Positions 7,725 to 15,874 of a stretch of DNA of 49,805 bases are shown in pieces. Numbering within the stretch: the stretch's first letter is position 1; every line of letters starts with the position of its first letter. A program made the translations under genes and the position numbers. The DNA is taken from positions 1 through 49,805 of the forward strand of contig JANMQK010000006.1 in assembly GCA_031370485.1 (NCBI GenBank). The letters are read 5' to 3'. The DNA is from JANMQK01 sp031370485 (GTDB taxonomy: Bacteria; Acidobacteriota; Polarisedimenticolia; Gp22-AA2). The notes under the pieces are model-generated. The model searched no databases. It was not told the DNA's origin and was given only the letters and a program-made list of their open reading frames with translations.

Positions 7725-9101
7725 GTGGAGGACCGCCCCCAGACGAACGCCGATCACACCGGACGTCCATTCGCCCGGGTGATCCGGCGTTTCGTGCGTT
7801 TCGGCGCGAAGGAAGAAACCTCGCGCCTGCTCGACCGGATGCACCCCGCCGACGTCGTGCAGGTGATCAAGGAGCTCCCCCCCGCGGAGCGGCGCGAGTT
7901 CGTCGATGTCCTCATGAGACATGCCCTCGCCGGGGCGGTTCTCGCCGAGCTGCCGCATCCCCAGGCGGTCGAGATCCTCTCGAACGTGACCGACGAGAGG
8001 ATCGCCGCGCTGGTCTCGCGCCAGGCGCCGGACGAAGCGGCGGATCTCCTCGGCCTCCTGGACCCCGAGCGCGCCGACGCGGTCCTGAAGCTGCTCGACG
8101 AAAAGACCGCCGCCAACCTCGACCGCCTGATGACCTACGGCAAGGAGAGCGCCGGCGGGATGATGACGACACACCTCCTGGCGCTCGAGGGGGGCACCCG
8201 CGTGAGCGACGCGATCGCGCGCATCCGCGAGAAGCCCGAAGCGGAGATGGTCTTCTACCTCTACGTCGTCGACTCGAACGGGCGACTCGAGGGGGTCGTC
8301 TCGCTGCGCCAGCTGGTGCTGGCGCGCCCCGAGGTGACGCTCGCCTCCATCATGAACGCCCGCGTGACCCGGGTCCGGACCGATGTCCCGCGGGCCGAGG
8401 TCGCCGACCTGATCACGCGCTACAACCTCCTGGCGCTGCCCGTCGTCGACGCGAGCAACGCGCTCGTCGGCATCGTCACCGTGGACGACGCGATCGACGC
8501 CATCGCCGACGAGACGACCCGCGAGATGTACCGCATGGCCGGCCTCAGCACCGAGGACAGCGTCACCAGCACCGTCCGCGACTCGGTACGGCGTCGCCTG
8601 GGGTGGATGCTCATCAACCTGGCCACCGCGATCCTGGCGTCGTGGGTCGTCTGGCTGTTCGAGGGATCGATCGCCCAGGTCGTGGCGCTCGCCACCTTCA
8701 TGCCGATCGTCGCCGGCATGGGCGGAAACGGCGCGACCCAGGCCCTGACCGTGGTGATCCGCGGCATCGCCGTCGGCGAGTTCGATTTCAGCTCGGCGCG
8801 CCGCGTCATCCTCAAGGAGATTATGGTCGGGGTCTCCATCGGCGCGGCAACCGGCGCGGTGATGGCGGCGGTGACGGTGCTCTGGGAAGGCAACCCCATG
8901 ATGGGTCTCGTCATCGGCCTGGCCATGATCATCAACCTGTTCGTGGCCGGGTTCGCGGGGGCGGCGATCCCGATCGCCCTGAAGTGGTTCGGGATCGATC
9001 CGGCGATGGGCTCGGGCGTCATCGTGACCACGTTCACCGACTGCTTCGGGTTCCTGGCCTTCCTGGGAATCGGCACGCTGCTGCTGGCGCACCTGCACTG
9101 A
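7725..9101 (+). CDS. mgtE: Magnesium channel MgtE
   Basis: The 458-residue protein has the complete MgtE layout. There is an N-terminal helical domain (residues about 10-115), the linker signature YGKESAGGMMTT, two CBS domains (about 130-260), and five transmembrane helices in the last 180 residues. The pore region includes MPIVAGMGGNGATQALT and, near the end, VIVTTFTDCFGFLAFLGIGT, where the conserved Asp lines the ion path. Known members are homodimeric magnesium channels gated by magnesium binding to the cytoplasmic domains. The GTG at 7725 is chosen over an in-frame TTG at 7701 because GAGAGG sits six bases before it. The short leader shows no magnesium riboswitch. Confidence 0.95.
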   Translation: MEDRPQTNADHTGRPFARVIRRFVRFGAKEETSRLLDRMHPADVVQVIKELPPAERREFVDVLMRHALAGAVLAELPHPQAVEILSNVTDERIAALVSRQAPDEAADLLGLLDPERADAVLKLLDEKTAANLDRLMTYGKESAGGMMTTHLLALEGGTRVSDAIARIREKPEAEMVFYLYVVDSNGRLEGVVSLRQLVLARPEVTLASIMNARVTRVRTDVPRAEVADLITRYNLLALPVVDASNALVGIVTVDDAIDAIADETTREMYRMAGLSTEDSVTSTVRDSVRRRLGWMLINLATAILASWVVWLFEGSIAQVVALATFMPIVAGMGGNGATQALTVVIRGIAVGEFDFSSARRVILKEIMVGVSIGAATGAVMAAVTVLWEGNPMMGLVIGLAMIINLFVAGFAGAAIPIALKWFGIDPAMGSGVIVTTFTDCFGFLAFLGIGTLLLAHLH

Positions 9102-9112
9102 TCTGCGCGCCC

Positions 9113-9118
9113 TATAAT
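9113..9118 (+). promoter_or_regulatory. -10 box (TATAAT), probable leaderless start
   Basis: A perfect TATAAT ends 8 bases before the ATG at 9127, the same distance as at the gene starting at 2286. No Shine-Dalgarno sequence fits in the gap, so transcription probably starts at the ATG. Confidence 0.55.
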
Positions 9119-9126
9119 GGAGTCCC

Positions 9127-10086
9127 ATGAGCGAGCCCGGTGACGGCGAGGACCTGCGTTCCGACCCCGACGTGCCCGCGGAGATCCGATACGACCCGGA
9201 CCTGGCGGTGCACGAGCCTTCGGAGATCCCGGCGCACCCCATCGCTCCGTCGCGCCGCAGCTCGCCGCTGATTCTCTTCGCGGTGGCGGCCGCCGTGCTG
9301 TGCGCGGTGGTGTACGTGATCTTCGGTCTCATCACCAGGGAAGGCCGGACCTCCACCGACCTGCTGAACGAGATCCGCATGGGGCACGGCGGGGCGTGGC
9401 AGGCCGCCTTCGAGCTGTCGCGCCTGCTCCCGACGGAGAACCCGGGGCTCCGTGGGGAACGCTTCGCCCCCGACCTCGTCGCCGTGTTCGAGCGCTCGCG
9501 CACGGAAGACCCGCGGCTGCGCCGCTACCTCGCGCTGTCGCTGGGCGAGCTCGGCGACCCCCGCGCGGTCGACAGCCTGACGGCCGCCCTCGCGGACCCC
9601 GATCCGGATGCGAGGCTCTACGCCGTGTGGGCGCTCGGCGCCATCGGGGACAGGCGCGCCGCTTCGCCCCTCATCCCTCTTCTCGAGAGCGAGGACCCGG
9701 GCGTACGCAAGGTGGCCGCCTACGCCCTCGGCGCCATGGCCGCTGGCGAGGCGGCCGCTCCCCTGCGCGGCCTCCTCAGCGACCCGGTGGAGGACGTGGC
9801 TTGGAACGCCGCCCTCGCCCTCGCGCGGCTCGGCGACGGCACGGGGCTGCCGCTCCTCACACGGATGCTCGACCGGCGGTACCTGGACGGCGTGAAGCAG
9901 GCGGACAGCAGTGGACGGGCAATTCCCCTGAGCGAAAAACTCAAGGAGGAGGCGATGATCAACGCCATGCGGTCAATCGCCCGCCTGGGGGATCGCACCC
10001 GCCTCCCGGCGCTTCGCACCATGCGCGACACCGACCCGAGCCTGCGCGTCCGGCAGGCGGCGATGGAGGCGATCGGCCTTCTGTAG
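9127..10086 (+). CDS. Membrane-anchored HEAT-repeat protein
   Basis: The 319-residue protein has an acidic cytoplasmic N-terminus and one transmembrane helix (about residues 46-68, LILFAVAAAVLCAVVYVIFG). This is followed by at least five HEAT/PBS-lyase-type repeats of about 30 residues. Repeat units are recognisable as LGELGDPRAVDSL, LGAIGDRRAASPL, LGAMAAGEAAAPL, LARLGDGTGLPLL and IARLGDRTRLPAL. Such alpha-solenoids bind other proteins, and the topology suggests the repeats face the periplasm. It sits between mgtE and the respiratory operon with its own promoter, so a link to either is possible but unproven. Specific function is unknown. Confidence 0.8.
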   Translation: MSEPGDGEDLRSDPDVPAEIRYDPDLAVHEPSEIPAHPIAPSRRSSPLILFAVAAAVLCAVVYVIFGLITREGRTSTDLLNEIRMGHGGAWQAAFELSRLLPTENPGLRGERFAPDLVAVFERSRTEDPRLRRYLALSLGELGDPRAVDSLTAALADPDPDARLYAVWALGAIGDRRAASPLIPLLESEDPGVRKVAAYALGAMAAGEAAAPLRGLLSDPVEDVAWNAALALARLGDGTGLPLLTRMLDRRYLDGVKQADSSGRAIPLSEKLKEEAMINAMRSIARLGDRTRLPALRTMRDTDPSLRVRQAAMEAIGLL

Positions 10087-10100
10087 CCCGGAAACCGCCC

Positions 10101-10129
10101 TTGACAGGCCCGGTCGATTCGGCCAAGAT
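10101..10129 (+). promoter_or_regulatory. Sigma-70-type promoter for the bc complex operon
   Basis: A perfect -35 TTGACA (10101-10106) is followed after 17 bases by CAAGAT (10124-10129). The latter keeps the two most important -10 positions (A2 and T6) but is otherwise weak. A strong -35 with a weak -10 is typical of activator-dependent promoters. The predicted leader to the Rieske ATG is about 90 bases. Confidence 0.45.
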
Positions 10130-10196
10130 ACCGTCCTTTACGAGGGGATAGCCCGCTGCGTCCTATGCCGCCGATGCCTCCTGGTTTCCGCCCCGT

Positions 10197-10212
10197 TGTG
10201 ATTTTTTTCACG
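10197..10212. promoter_or_regulatory. CRP/FNR-type palindrome (TGTGA-N6-TCACG)
   Basis: TGTGA and TCACG are separated by exactly six T residues, matching the CRP-family arrangement in nine of ten half-site bases. It lies 14 bases before the Rieske start, downstream of the predicted promoter, so it would more likely repress or serve a second promoter. This is a pattern match only. Confidence 0.25.
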
Positions 10213-10226
10213 AGTGGTCCCGCTCG

Positions 10227-10874
10227 ATGAGCGACGAGACCGGGAAGGCACCGCCGCCGGGCGTGGCGCCGCCAGGGCCACCCGCGGCGTCACCGGCTGC
10301 AACGCCACCGGCCGCGATCCCTCCGGCAGCGGCTCCGCCTGCGTCCGCGCCCGCCGCGAAAGCGGCCGGCAAGGGAGCGCCTGCCGCGGCGATCACGAGA
10401 CGCGGATTCCTGTCGGTGATCGGGGTGGCCTGGACCGCCTTCGCGGCGGCCTGCGGCGCCGGAGCCATCGCCACCACCCGGTTCATGTTCCCGAACGTGC
10501 TGTTCGAGCCGCCGCAGACCTTCAAGGCCGGCTTTGCCTCGGAGTTCCTGGTCGGCACCGTGGACCAGCGCTTCAAGGAGGCATTCGGGGTCTTCGTGGT
10601 GCGCAACGAGGAGGGCATCTACGCCCTCAAGGCGGTCTGCACGCATCTCGGATGCACTCCCAACTGGCTTGAGGCGGAGAACAAATTCAAGTGCCCCTGC
10701 CACGGCAGCGGCTTTTACCGCTCGGGGATCAACTACGAGGGGCCCGCGCCCCGCCCGCTCGAACGGTACCGGGTGGTCCTGGCGGAAGACGGGCAGATCC
10801 TGATCGACAAGACCAAGTCCTTCGCCTGCGAGAAGGGCGAGTGGACGAGCCCGGAGTCGTTCCTGAAGGCGTGA
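10227..10874 (+). CDS. Rieske [2Fe-2S] protein of quinol:cytochrome c oxidoreductase
   Basis: This is the Rieske subunit that takes one electron from quinol at the outer face of the membrane. The 215-residue protein has an unusual 45-residue N-terminal tail made almost only of Pro, Ala and Gly. A twin-arginine-like motif (TRRGFL) and one transmembrane helix (about residues 55-77) follow. The cluster ligands are Cys138 and His140 in CTHLGC (138-143) and Cys156 and His159 in CPCHGSGF, with the disulfide cysteines C143 and C158. It is first in an operon with split cytochrome b and an octaheme cytochrome. The low-complexity tail precedes the Tat motif and so would remain cytoplasmic. The ATG has no strong Shine-Dalgarno sequence. 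Confidence 0.95.
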   Translation: MSDETGKAPPPGVAPPGPPAASPAATPPAAIPPAAAPPASAPAAKAAGKGAPAAAITRRGFLSVIGVAWTAFAAACGAGAIATTRFMFPNVLFEPPQTFKAGFASEFLVGTVDQRFKEAFGVFVVRNEEGIYALKAVCTHLGCTPNWLEAENKFKCPCHGSGFYRSGINYEGPAPRPLERYRVVLAEDGQILIDKTKSFACEKGEWTSPESFLKA

Positions 10875-10917
10875 CGAGGGGGGCGCCCGGAAACGGGCGT
10901 CGCGGAGGACGAGGGGA

Positions 10918-11697
10918 ATGCTCAAGAAGCTCTGGGATTACACGCGCTCCACACAGGTCTGGAACTCGATCTTCCGGCACGGCTCTCCCGACACGCCGCG
11001 CAACCGGGGCCTGGTCGTGCTGCAGAACGTCTTTCTGCACCTGCATCCCGTCAAGGTGCGCAAGAGCGGCATCCGCCTGCGATTCACCTGGTGCATGGGC
11101 GGGATCACCTTCTTCCTGTTCCTGGTGGAGGTCGCGACCGGCCTTCTCTTGATGTTCTACTACCACCCCACGGTCGAGTACGCCTACGTCGACATCATCG
11201 ACCTCAGGGAGCAGGTCCCCCTGGGGGTGATGCGGGAACTCCACCGCTGGGGCGCCCACGCGATGGTGATCACGGTCTGGCTGCACATGCTGCGGGTCTT
11301 CATGACGGGCTCCTACAAGCCGCCCCGCGAATTCAACTGGAACGTCGGCGTCATCCTCCTGGTCCTGACGCTGCTACTGTCCTTCACGGGGTACCTCCTT
11401 CCCTGGGACCAACTGGCGATGTGGGCAGTGACGGTCGGATCGAACATGGCCCGCGCGACACCCTTCCTGGGACACGAGGGGCCGGGGGCGAGCCTCATGA
11501 AGCTGGGCGACATCTCGCTCGTCCACGCCGGGAACGACGCGCGGTTCGCGCTTCTTGCGGGACGGTTCGTGGGCGCCGGGGCGCTCCTCCGCTTCTACGT
11601 TCTGCACTGCGTCGGCATCCCCGTGGTTGCCATCATCCTCATGGCGGTCCATTTCTGGCGCGTCCGCAAGGACGGCGGCATCTCGGGACCGGTTTAG
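10918..11697 (+). CDS. Cytochrome b, N-terminal (b6-like) subunit
   Basis: This 259-residue membrane protein carries the four helices that bind the two b hemes of a bc/b6f-type complex. The ligands are His109 and His123 (HRWGAHAMV...WLHMLRVF) and His230 and His245 (LHCVGIP...AVHFWRV). There are 14 residues between the second pair, the b6-type spacing, rather than the 13 of mitochondrial-type cytochrome b. TGSYKPPREFNWNVGV and LSFTGYLLPWDQLAMWAV match the conserved loop and helix C region. GAGGGG lies just before the ATG. The gene is followed after 13 bases by the C-terminal cytochrome b subunit, so the protein is split as in b6f complexes. An elongated D-helix loop (residues about 180-215) is present. 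Confidence 0.95.
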   Translation: MLKKLWDYTRSTQVWNSIFRHGSPDTPRNRGLVVLQNVFLHLHPVKVRKSGIRLRFTWCMGGITFFLFLVEVATGLLLMFYYHPTVEYAYVDIIDLREQVPLGVMRELHRWGAHAMVITVWLHMLRVFMTGSYKPPREFNWNVGVILLVLTLLLSFTGYLLPWDQLAMWAVTVGSNMARATPFLGHEGPGASLMKLGDISLVHAGNDARFALLAGRFVGAGALLRFYVLHCVGIPVVAIILMAVHFWRVRKDGGISGPV

Positions 11698-11710
11698 GGG
11701 CCCGCGGTCC

Positions 11711-12844
11711 ATGCCCGCCGTCGAGTCGCTGAAGCACATCGTCAACTGGCTCTCCGAGCCGTCGCGTTTCTTCCTGGTGACGGTCCTCGCGTTCTTTGCC
11801 GTGACCCTGCCGGGAGAGATCGGTCCCCCTTGGCTCCGGCGCATCACGCGCCCCCTGGCGGCCGTCTACCGGCCCGCGATCGGGGCCGCGGTGTTCGCCG
11901 TGGTGGGGCTGCTGTTCATCGCTTCCTGCTTCGATGCGAATTTCTCCCTCATCGTCACGAAGCCGGACAACGTCCCGATCGCCGGGATGATCTTCCTGGT
12001 CGCATTCTTCGTCTGGTTCTCGCTGGAGCAGGGGCGGGAGAACGACAGGCGGATGGGGGCGGGCGAGCCGATTGTCGAAAAAGCCGAGTCGGGCGACCAC
12101 AAGGTGATGGTCTGGCCCGACCTGGTCTACACCGAGTTCCTCTGCATGATCCTCTGGACGATCTTCCTGATCGTCTGGTCGATCTACCTCAAGGCGCCGA
12201 TCGAGGAGCCGGCCAACCCCGCGAAGACCCCCAACCCCAGCAAGGCCCCCTGGTATTTCCTGGGGCTCCAGGAGATGCTCGTCTACTACGATCCCTGGAT
12301 CGCGGGCGTGCTCCTCCCCGGCCTCATCATCGTCGGGCTCTGCGCCATCCCCTTCATCGACGTCAACCCGAAAGGAAACGGCTACTACTGCTTCAAGGAC
12401 AGGAAGTGGGAGATCATCATCTTTCTTTTCGGGTTCGTCGTGCTGTGGGTCTGGCTCATCATCATCGGCACCTTCCTGCGCGGCCCAAACCAGAATTTCT
12501 TCGGTCCCTTCGAACGCTGGGACGCGCACAAGCTGGTGCCGCTGATCAACGTCGACCTGTCGCAGCTCATCTGGGTGAAAGGGCTCGGCGTGGCGCTTCC
12601 GTCCAACCCGCTCGTCCGCGAGGGCTTCGGACTGGTCCTGGTGGCGGTCTACTTCCTCGTCCCTCCCTTCGTGCTCGCCCGGAAGAGGCTGAAGGGCATC
12701 TACGAGAAGCTGGGGCCGACGCGGTACCACATCATGATGTTCCTGCTGCTGACCATGGTCAGCCTGCCGATCAAGATGCTGCTGCGCTGGACGCTGAACC
12801 TGCACTACCTGGTGACGATACCGGAGATCCTCTTCAACATCTGA
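11711..12844 (+). CDS. Cytochrome b, C-terminal (subunit IV-like), extended
   Basis: The 377-residue product is the second half of the split cytochrome b but more than twice the size of b6f subunit IV (about 160). Two or three extra N-terminal helices (residues about 15-110) precede the subunit IV-like core. The quinol-site motif PEWY is replaced by APWY (KAPWYFLGLQEM near residue 178), with a Glu six residues later that might take over the proton-accepting role. Further helices and a conserved C-terminal RWTLNLHYLVTIPEILFNI follow. The ATG at 11711 starts 13 bases after the previous gene; a longer upstream frame overlaps it and is rejected. Together with the Rieske and b subunits it forms the quinol-oxidising core. 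Confidence 0.88.
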   Translation: MPAVESLKHIVNWLSEPSRFFLVTVLAFFAVTLPGEIGPPWLRRITRPLAAVYRPAIGAAVFAVVGLLFIASCFDANFSLIVTKPDNVPIAGMIFLVAFFVWFSLEQGRENDRRMGAGEPIVEKAESGDHKVMVWPDLVYTEFLCMILWTIFLIVWSIYLKAPIEEPANPAKTPNPSKAPWYFLGLQEMLVYYDPWIAGVLLPGLIIVGLCAIPFIDVNPKGNGYYCFKDRKWEIIIFLFGFVVLWVWLIIIGTFLRGPNQNFFGPFERWDAHKLVPLINVDLSQLIWVKGLGVALPSNPLVREGFGLVLVAVYFLVPPFVLARKRLKGIYEKLGPTRYHIMMFLLLTMVSLPIKMLLRWTLNLHYLVTIPEILFNI

Positions 12845-12880
12845 CTCGCGGGGGCGTCCACCCCGGCGTTCGAGGGCCTG

Positions 12881-15829
12881 GTGCCAAAGACGACCGACGA
12901 ATACCTGAGACGGATCGGAGGCCTGAACGTCCTGTTCGCGGCGAGCAGCGTCGGGCTCCTGCTCATTACCGGGCTCATGGTCTACGACGACTACAACCGC
13001 AGCTGGAAGGACTACCAGAAGCGGTTCATACGCCTCGAGGCCGAGAAGACCCGGGCCCAGATCAAGTCGGCCGAGGAAACGGTGGACCAGAAGGGGATGG
13101 CGGCGCTTCAGGAGGAGCTGAAGGAGGCGCGCGCGGCCCTCGACCAGAGGGGCCGGGAGCTCGAGACCGCCCGGAAAAGGCTGCGCGACATCGAGACCGC
13201 GAACTACCGGGACGACCTCTCCTTCAGGACGATCAAGTCCACCTTCGACGCCCGCAAGTTCGATTACGAGGAGGCGCGGCACGACAAGGCGTCCTCGACC
13301 GCGGCCTACGAGAAGGAGATGGACGACCTCGAGAAGAGGCTGGAGGTGCTGCGGGTCACCCTCCTCGAGCACGCCAAGGACAAGACCGCGGCCGAGACGT
13401 CGCTGCGAGACCTGACCTCGCAGCGCGACGCGGCGCAGAAAAAGATCGACGATCTAAACGCGGGCGTGGACCGGCTGCAGAAAAAGCTCCAAAAGGTCGC
13501 CCCCCGCGGGTTCATGCGGGTGGCCATTGATCTGTTGAACGCGCCGGTGCTGGACTTCGTCGCGCCGACCCTGCGGATCCAGCAGGTGGTCCTGGATCAA
13601 AACCCCATCGACATCCATTTCACCCGCATCCCGCGCGCCGACCGCTGCCAGACCTGCCATCTGGCGGTCGACAAGGCGGGGTACGAGGACGCCGAGGAGC
13701 CTTTCCGGACCCATCCACATCTTGATCTGTTCGCGGGCGGATCCTCGGCGCACCCGGTCGACCGCTTCGGCTGTACGCCCTGCCACCGCGGCCGCGACCG
13801 GGCGGTCGAGTTCAACTACGCGACCCACATGCCCGACGGGACGGCGCAGCGCGAGGACTGGGGGAAAAAGTACGGCTGGGAGCGCGACCACTACTGGGAG
13901 CAGCCGATGCTGGCGCGCAGCCGCATCGAAGCCGGATGCCTGAAGTGCCACCAGAACGTGGTCTCGGTCCCCAAGGCTCCCCGGCTCAACCGCGGGCTCG
14001 AACTCCTCGACCGGGTCGGCTGCTACAGCTGCCACAAGATCGAAGGCTGGAACGACCGGCCAAAGGTCGGGCCCCGGCTCAATCGAATCATCGCCAAGGC
14101 CACGCCCGAATGGATGTCACGCTGGATCCGAAACCCCAAGGCGTTCCGGCCGAGCACCCGGATGCCGCGCATCTTCGGCCTGCCGAACAACCAGGCGCCC
14201 GATGACGTCGACCGCGAGGAGGCGGAGATCCTGGGAGTCGTGGCCTACTTGACCGACAAGGCGGAAGCCCTCGCCTACCCGCGCCTGCCCGGCAAGGGGA
14301 ACGCGGCCCGCGGCGAGAAGCTGGTCAAGTCGGTCGGCTGCATGGGGTGCCACGCCATCGAGAAGGACGAGGCGGCGCCGGGGGTGCTGCAGGCTCGCAA
14401 CCGCAGGGAGGTCGCGGACCCCGTCGCCTGGGAGCGCCGCTTCGGACCCGATCTCTCGCGCATCGGCAGCAAGGCGAAGCCCGAGTGGATCTACCAGTGG
14501 ATCAGGAACCCGCGCGCCTACAACCCCGATACCCGCATGCCGGACCTGAGGCTGACCCCGGAGGAGGCGCTCGACATCACCGCCTACCTCATGACGCTGA
14601 CCGACGACAGCCCGGTGGCGGAGCGGGCTTCGGCGCCCCGGCCCCATCCCGAGGCGCGCGACCGGACTCTCCTCGCCTACCTGTCGCAGCGCGAGCCTCC
14701 GGACGACGCGAAGGCGTCCCTGGCGAAGATGAGCGACCGGGAGAAGGACGTCCTCCTCGGCGAGAAGACGATCGGGCGGTACGGCTGTTTCGGGTGCCAC
14801 CTCATCCCGGGCTTCGAGAAGACACCGCCGATCGGCGTCGACCTTTCCGAGGAGGGGAGCAAGCCGGCGGACCTTCTGCTCTTCGGCTACGCGCCGATCG
14901 AGCACACCTCCCCCGCCTGGTTCTTCCAGAAGCTCAAGTTACCCCGCTCCTTCGACGAGGGGCACGTGGCGGAGTTCTACGACCGCCTGCGGATGCCGCA
15001 GTTCGAGTTCACCGACGAGGAGGCGGGCGCCCTGACCCTCGTCCTGCAGGGGCTGACGAAGGAGAAGGTGCCTCTCGAGAGCATCCGCAGGCTCTCGGCC
15101 AGGGACCAGGCGATCGAGGCGGGCCGCCGCATCGTCCGCGACTACAACTGCCACGGGTGCCACATCCTGGAAGGGGCGGGGGGGGCGATTCGCCAGAGCC
15201 TCGTCAGGAATTTCATGGCCGAGGGCCGCACCGAGGACGAGGCAACGTCGATGGCGGCCAGCATCGCCCCGCCGATCATCGACGGCGAGGGGGCGAAGGT
15301 GCAGCCCGAGTGGCTGTTCGGTTTCCTGAAGGCGCCGTCCCCCATCCGGCCCTGGCTCGCGGTGCGGATGCCGACGTTCCACTTCTCCGACGCGCAGGCC
15401 TCAACGCTGGTGCATCATTTCGCGGCCCGGGAGAACACCGTCTTCCCGTTCCAGACCTTCGACCAGGTGCCTCCCAGGGGCGCCGCCCTGCAGGCGGCGG
15501 TCAAGATGTTCAGCCCCGATTACTTCAACTGCTGGAACTGCCACCAGCAGGGCGCGCGGAAACCCCAGGGTCCGCCCGAGGGCTGGGCCCCCGATCTCAC
15601 GCTGGCGCATGAGCGGCTCAATCCGGACTGGATCGCGCACTGGATCGCAAACCCGCAGAAGCTGATGCCCGGCACCAAGATGCCGACCTACTACGACCCC
15701 GAGGACATGAAGGGGTCGGCCCCGCCCGACGTCCTGGGAGGCGATCCCAAGCGGCAGATCGACCTGCTGCGCGATTATGTCTTCACACTGGGACAGAAGC
15801 GCGCGGCGAACATGGGCACGCAGCCCTGA
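12881..15829 (+). CDS. Octaheme cytochrome c with N-terminal anchor and coiled coil
   Basis: The 982-residue protein starts at a GTG 36 bases after cytochrome b. It has a transmembrane helix (about residues 16-34), then a long charged, heptad-like coiled coil (about 35-208), then a periplasmic heme region. Eight CxxCH motifs bind c-type heme: CQTCH 256-260, CTPCH 298-302, CLKCH 353-357, CYSCH 381-385, CMGCH 487-491, CFGCH 636-640, CHGCH 757-761 and CWNCH 884-888. Several are followed by the repeated signature W-I-x-NPxxxxPxTxMP (for example RNPKAFRPSTRMPRIF), typical of mono-heme c domains, with Met as probable sixth ligand. It most likely replaces cytochrome c1 as electron acceptor of this bc-type complex and may bridge to the oxidase. 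A coiled coil on a cytochrome subunit is unusual. Confidence 0.9.
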   Translation: MPKTTDEYLRRIGGLNVLFAASSVGLLLITGLMVYDDYNRSWKDYQKRFIRLEAEKTRAQIKSAEETVDQKGMAALQEELKEARAALDQRGRELETARKRLRDIETANYRDDLSFRTIKSTFDARKFDYEEARHDKASSTAAYEKEMDDLEKRLEVLRVTLLEHAKDKTAAETSLRDLTSQRDAAQKKIDDLNAGVDRLQKKLQKVAPRGFMRVAIDLLNAPVLDFVAPTLRIQQVVLDQNPIDIHFTRIPRADRCQTCHLAVDKAGYEDAEEPFRTHPHLDLFAGGSSAHPVDRFGCTPCHRGRDRAVEFNYATHMPDGTAQREDWGKKYGWERDHYWEQPMLARSRIEAGCLKCHQNVVSVPKAPRLNRGLELLDRVGCYSCHKIEGWNDRPKVGPRLNRIIAKATPEWMSRWIRNPKAFRPSTRMPRIFGLPNNQAPDDVDREEAEILGVVAYLTDKAEALAYPRLPGKGNAARGEKLVKSVGCMGCHAIEKDEAAPGVLQARNRREVADPVAWERRFGPDLSRIGSKAKPEWIYQWIRNPRAYNPDTRMPDLRLTPEEALDITAYLMTLTDDSPVAERASAPRPHPEARDRTLLAYLSQREPPDDAKASLAKMSDREKDVLLGEKTIGRYGCFGCHLIPGFEKTPPIGVDLSEEGSKPADLLLFGYAPIEHTSPAWFFQKLKLPRSFDEGHVAEFYDRLRMPQFEFTDEEAGALTLVLQGLTKEKVPLESIRRLSARDQAIEAGRRIVRDYNCHGCHILEGAGGAIRQSLVRNFMAEGRTEDEATSMAASIAPPIIDGEGAKVQPEWLFGFLKAPSPIRPWLAVRMPTFHFSDAQASTLVHHFAARENTVFPFQTFDQVPPRGAALQAAVKMFSPDYFNCWNCHQQGARKPQGPPEGWAPDLTLAHERLNPDWIAHWIANPQKLMPGTKMPTYYDPEDMKGSAPPDVLGGDPKRQIDLLRDYVFTLGQKRAANMGTQP

Positions 15830-15858
15830 ACGATGTATCCTAACGGGTCAAAACTTCT

Positions 15859-15865
15859 GGAGGAG
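15859..15865 (+). promoter_or_regulatory. Ribosome binding site GGAGGAG fixing the cupredoxin start
   Basis: A strong Shine-Dalgarno sequence lies nine bases before the ATG at 15875. It decides against an in-frame ATG at 15833 that overlaps the end of the octaheme gene region and would put charged residues before the signal peptide. Confidence 0.7.
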
Positions 15866-15874
15866 CCAATCACG

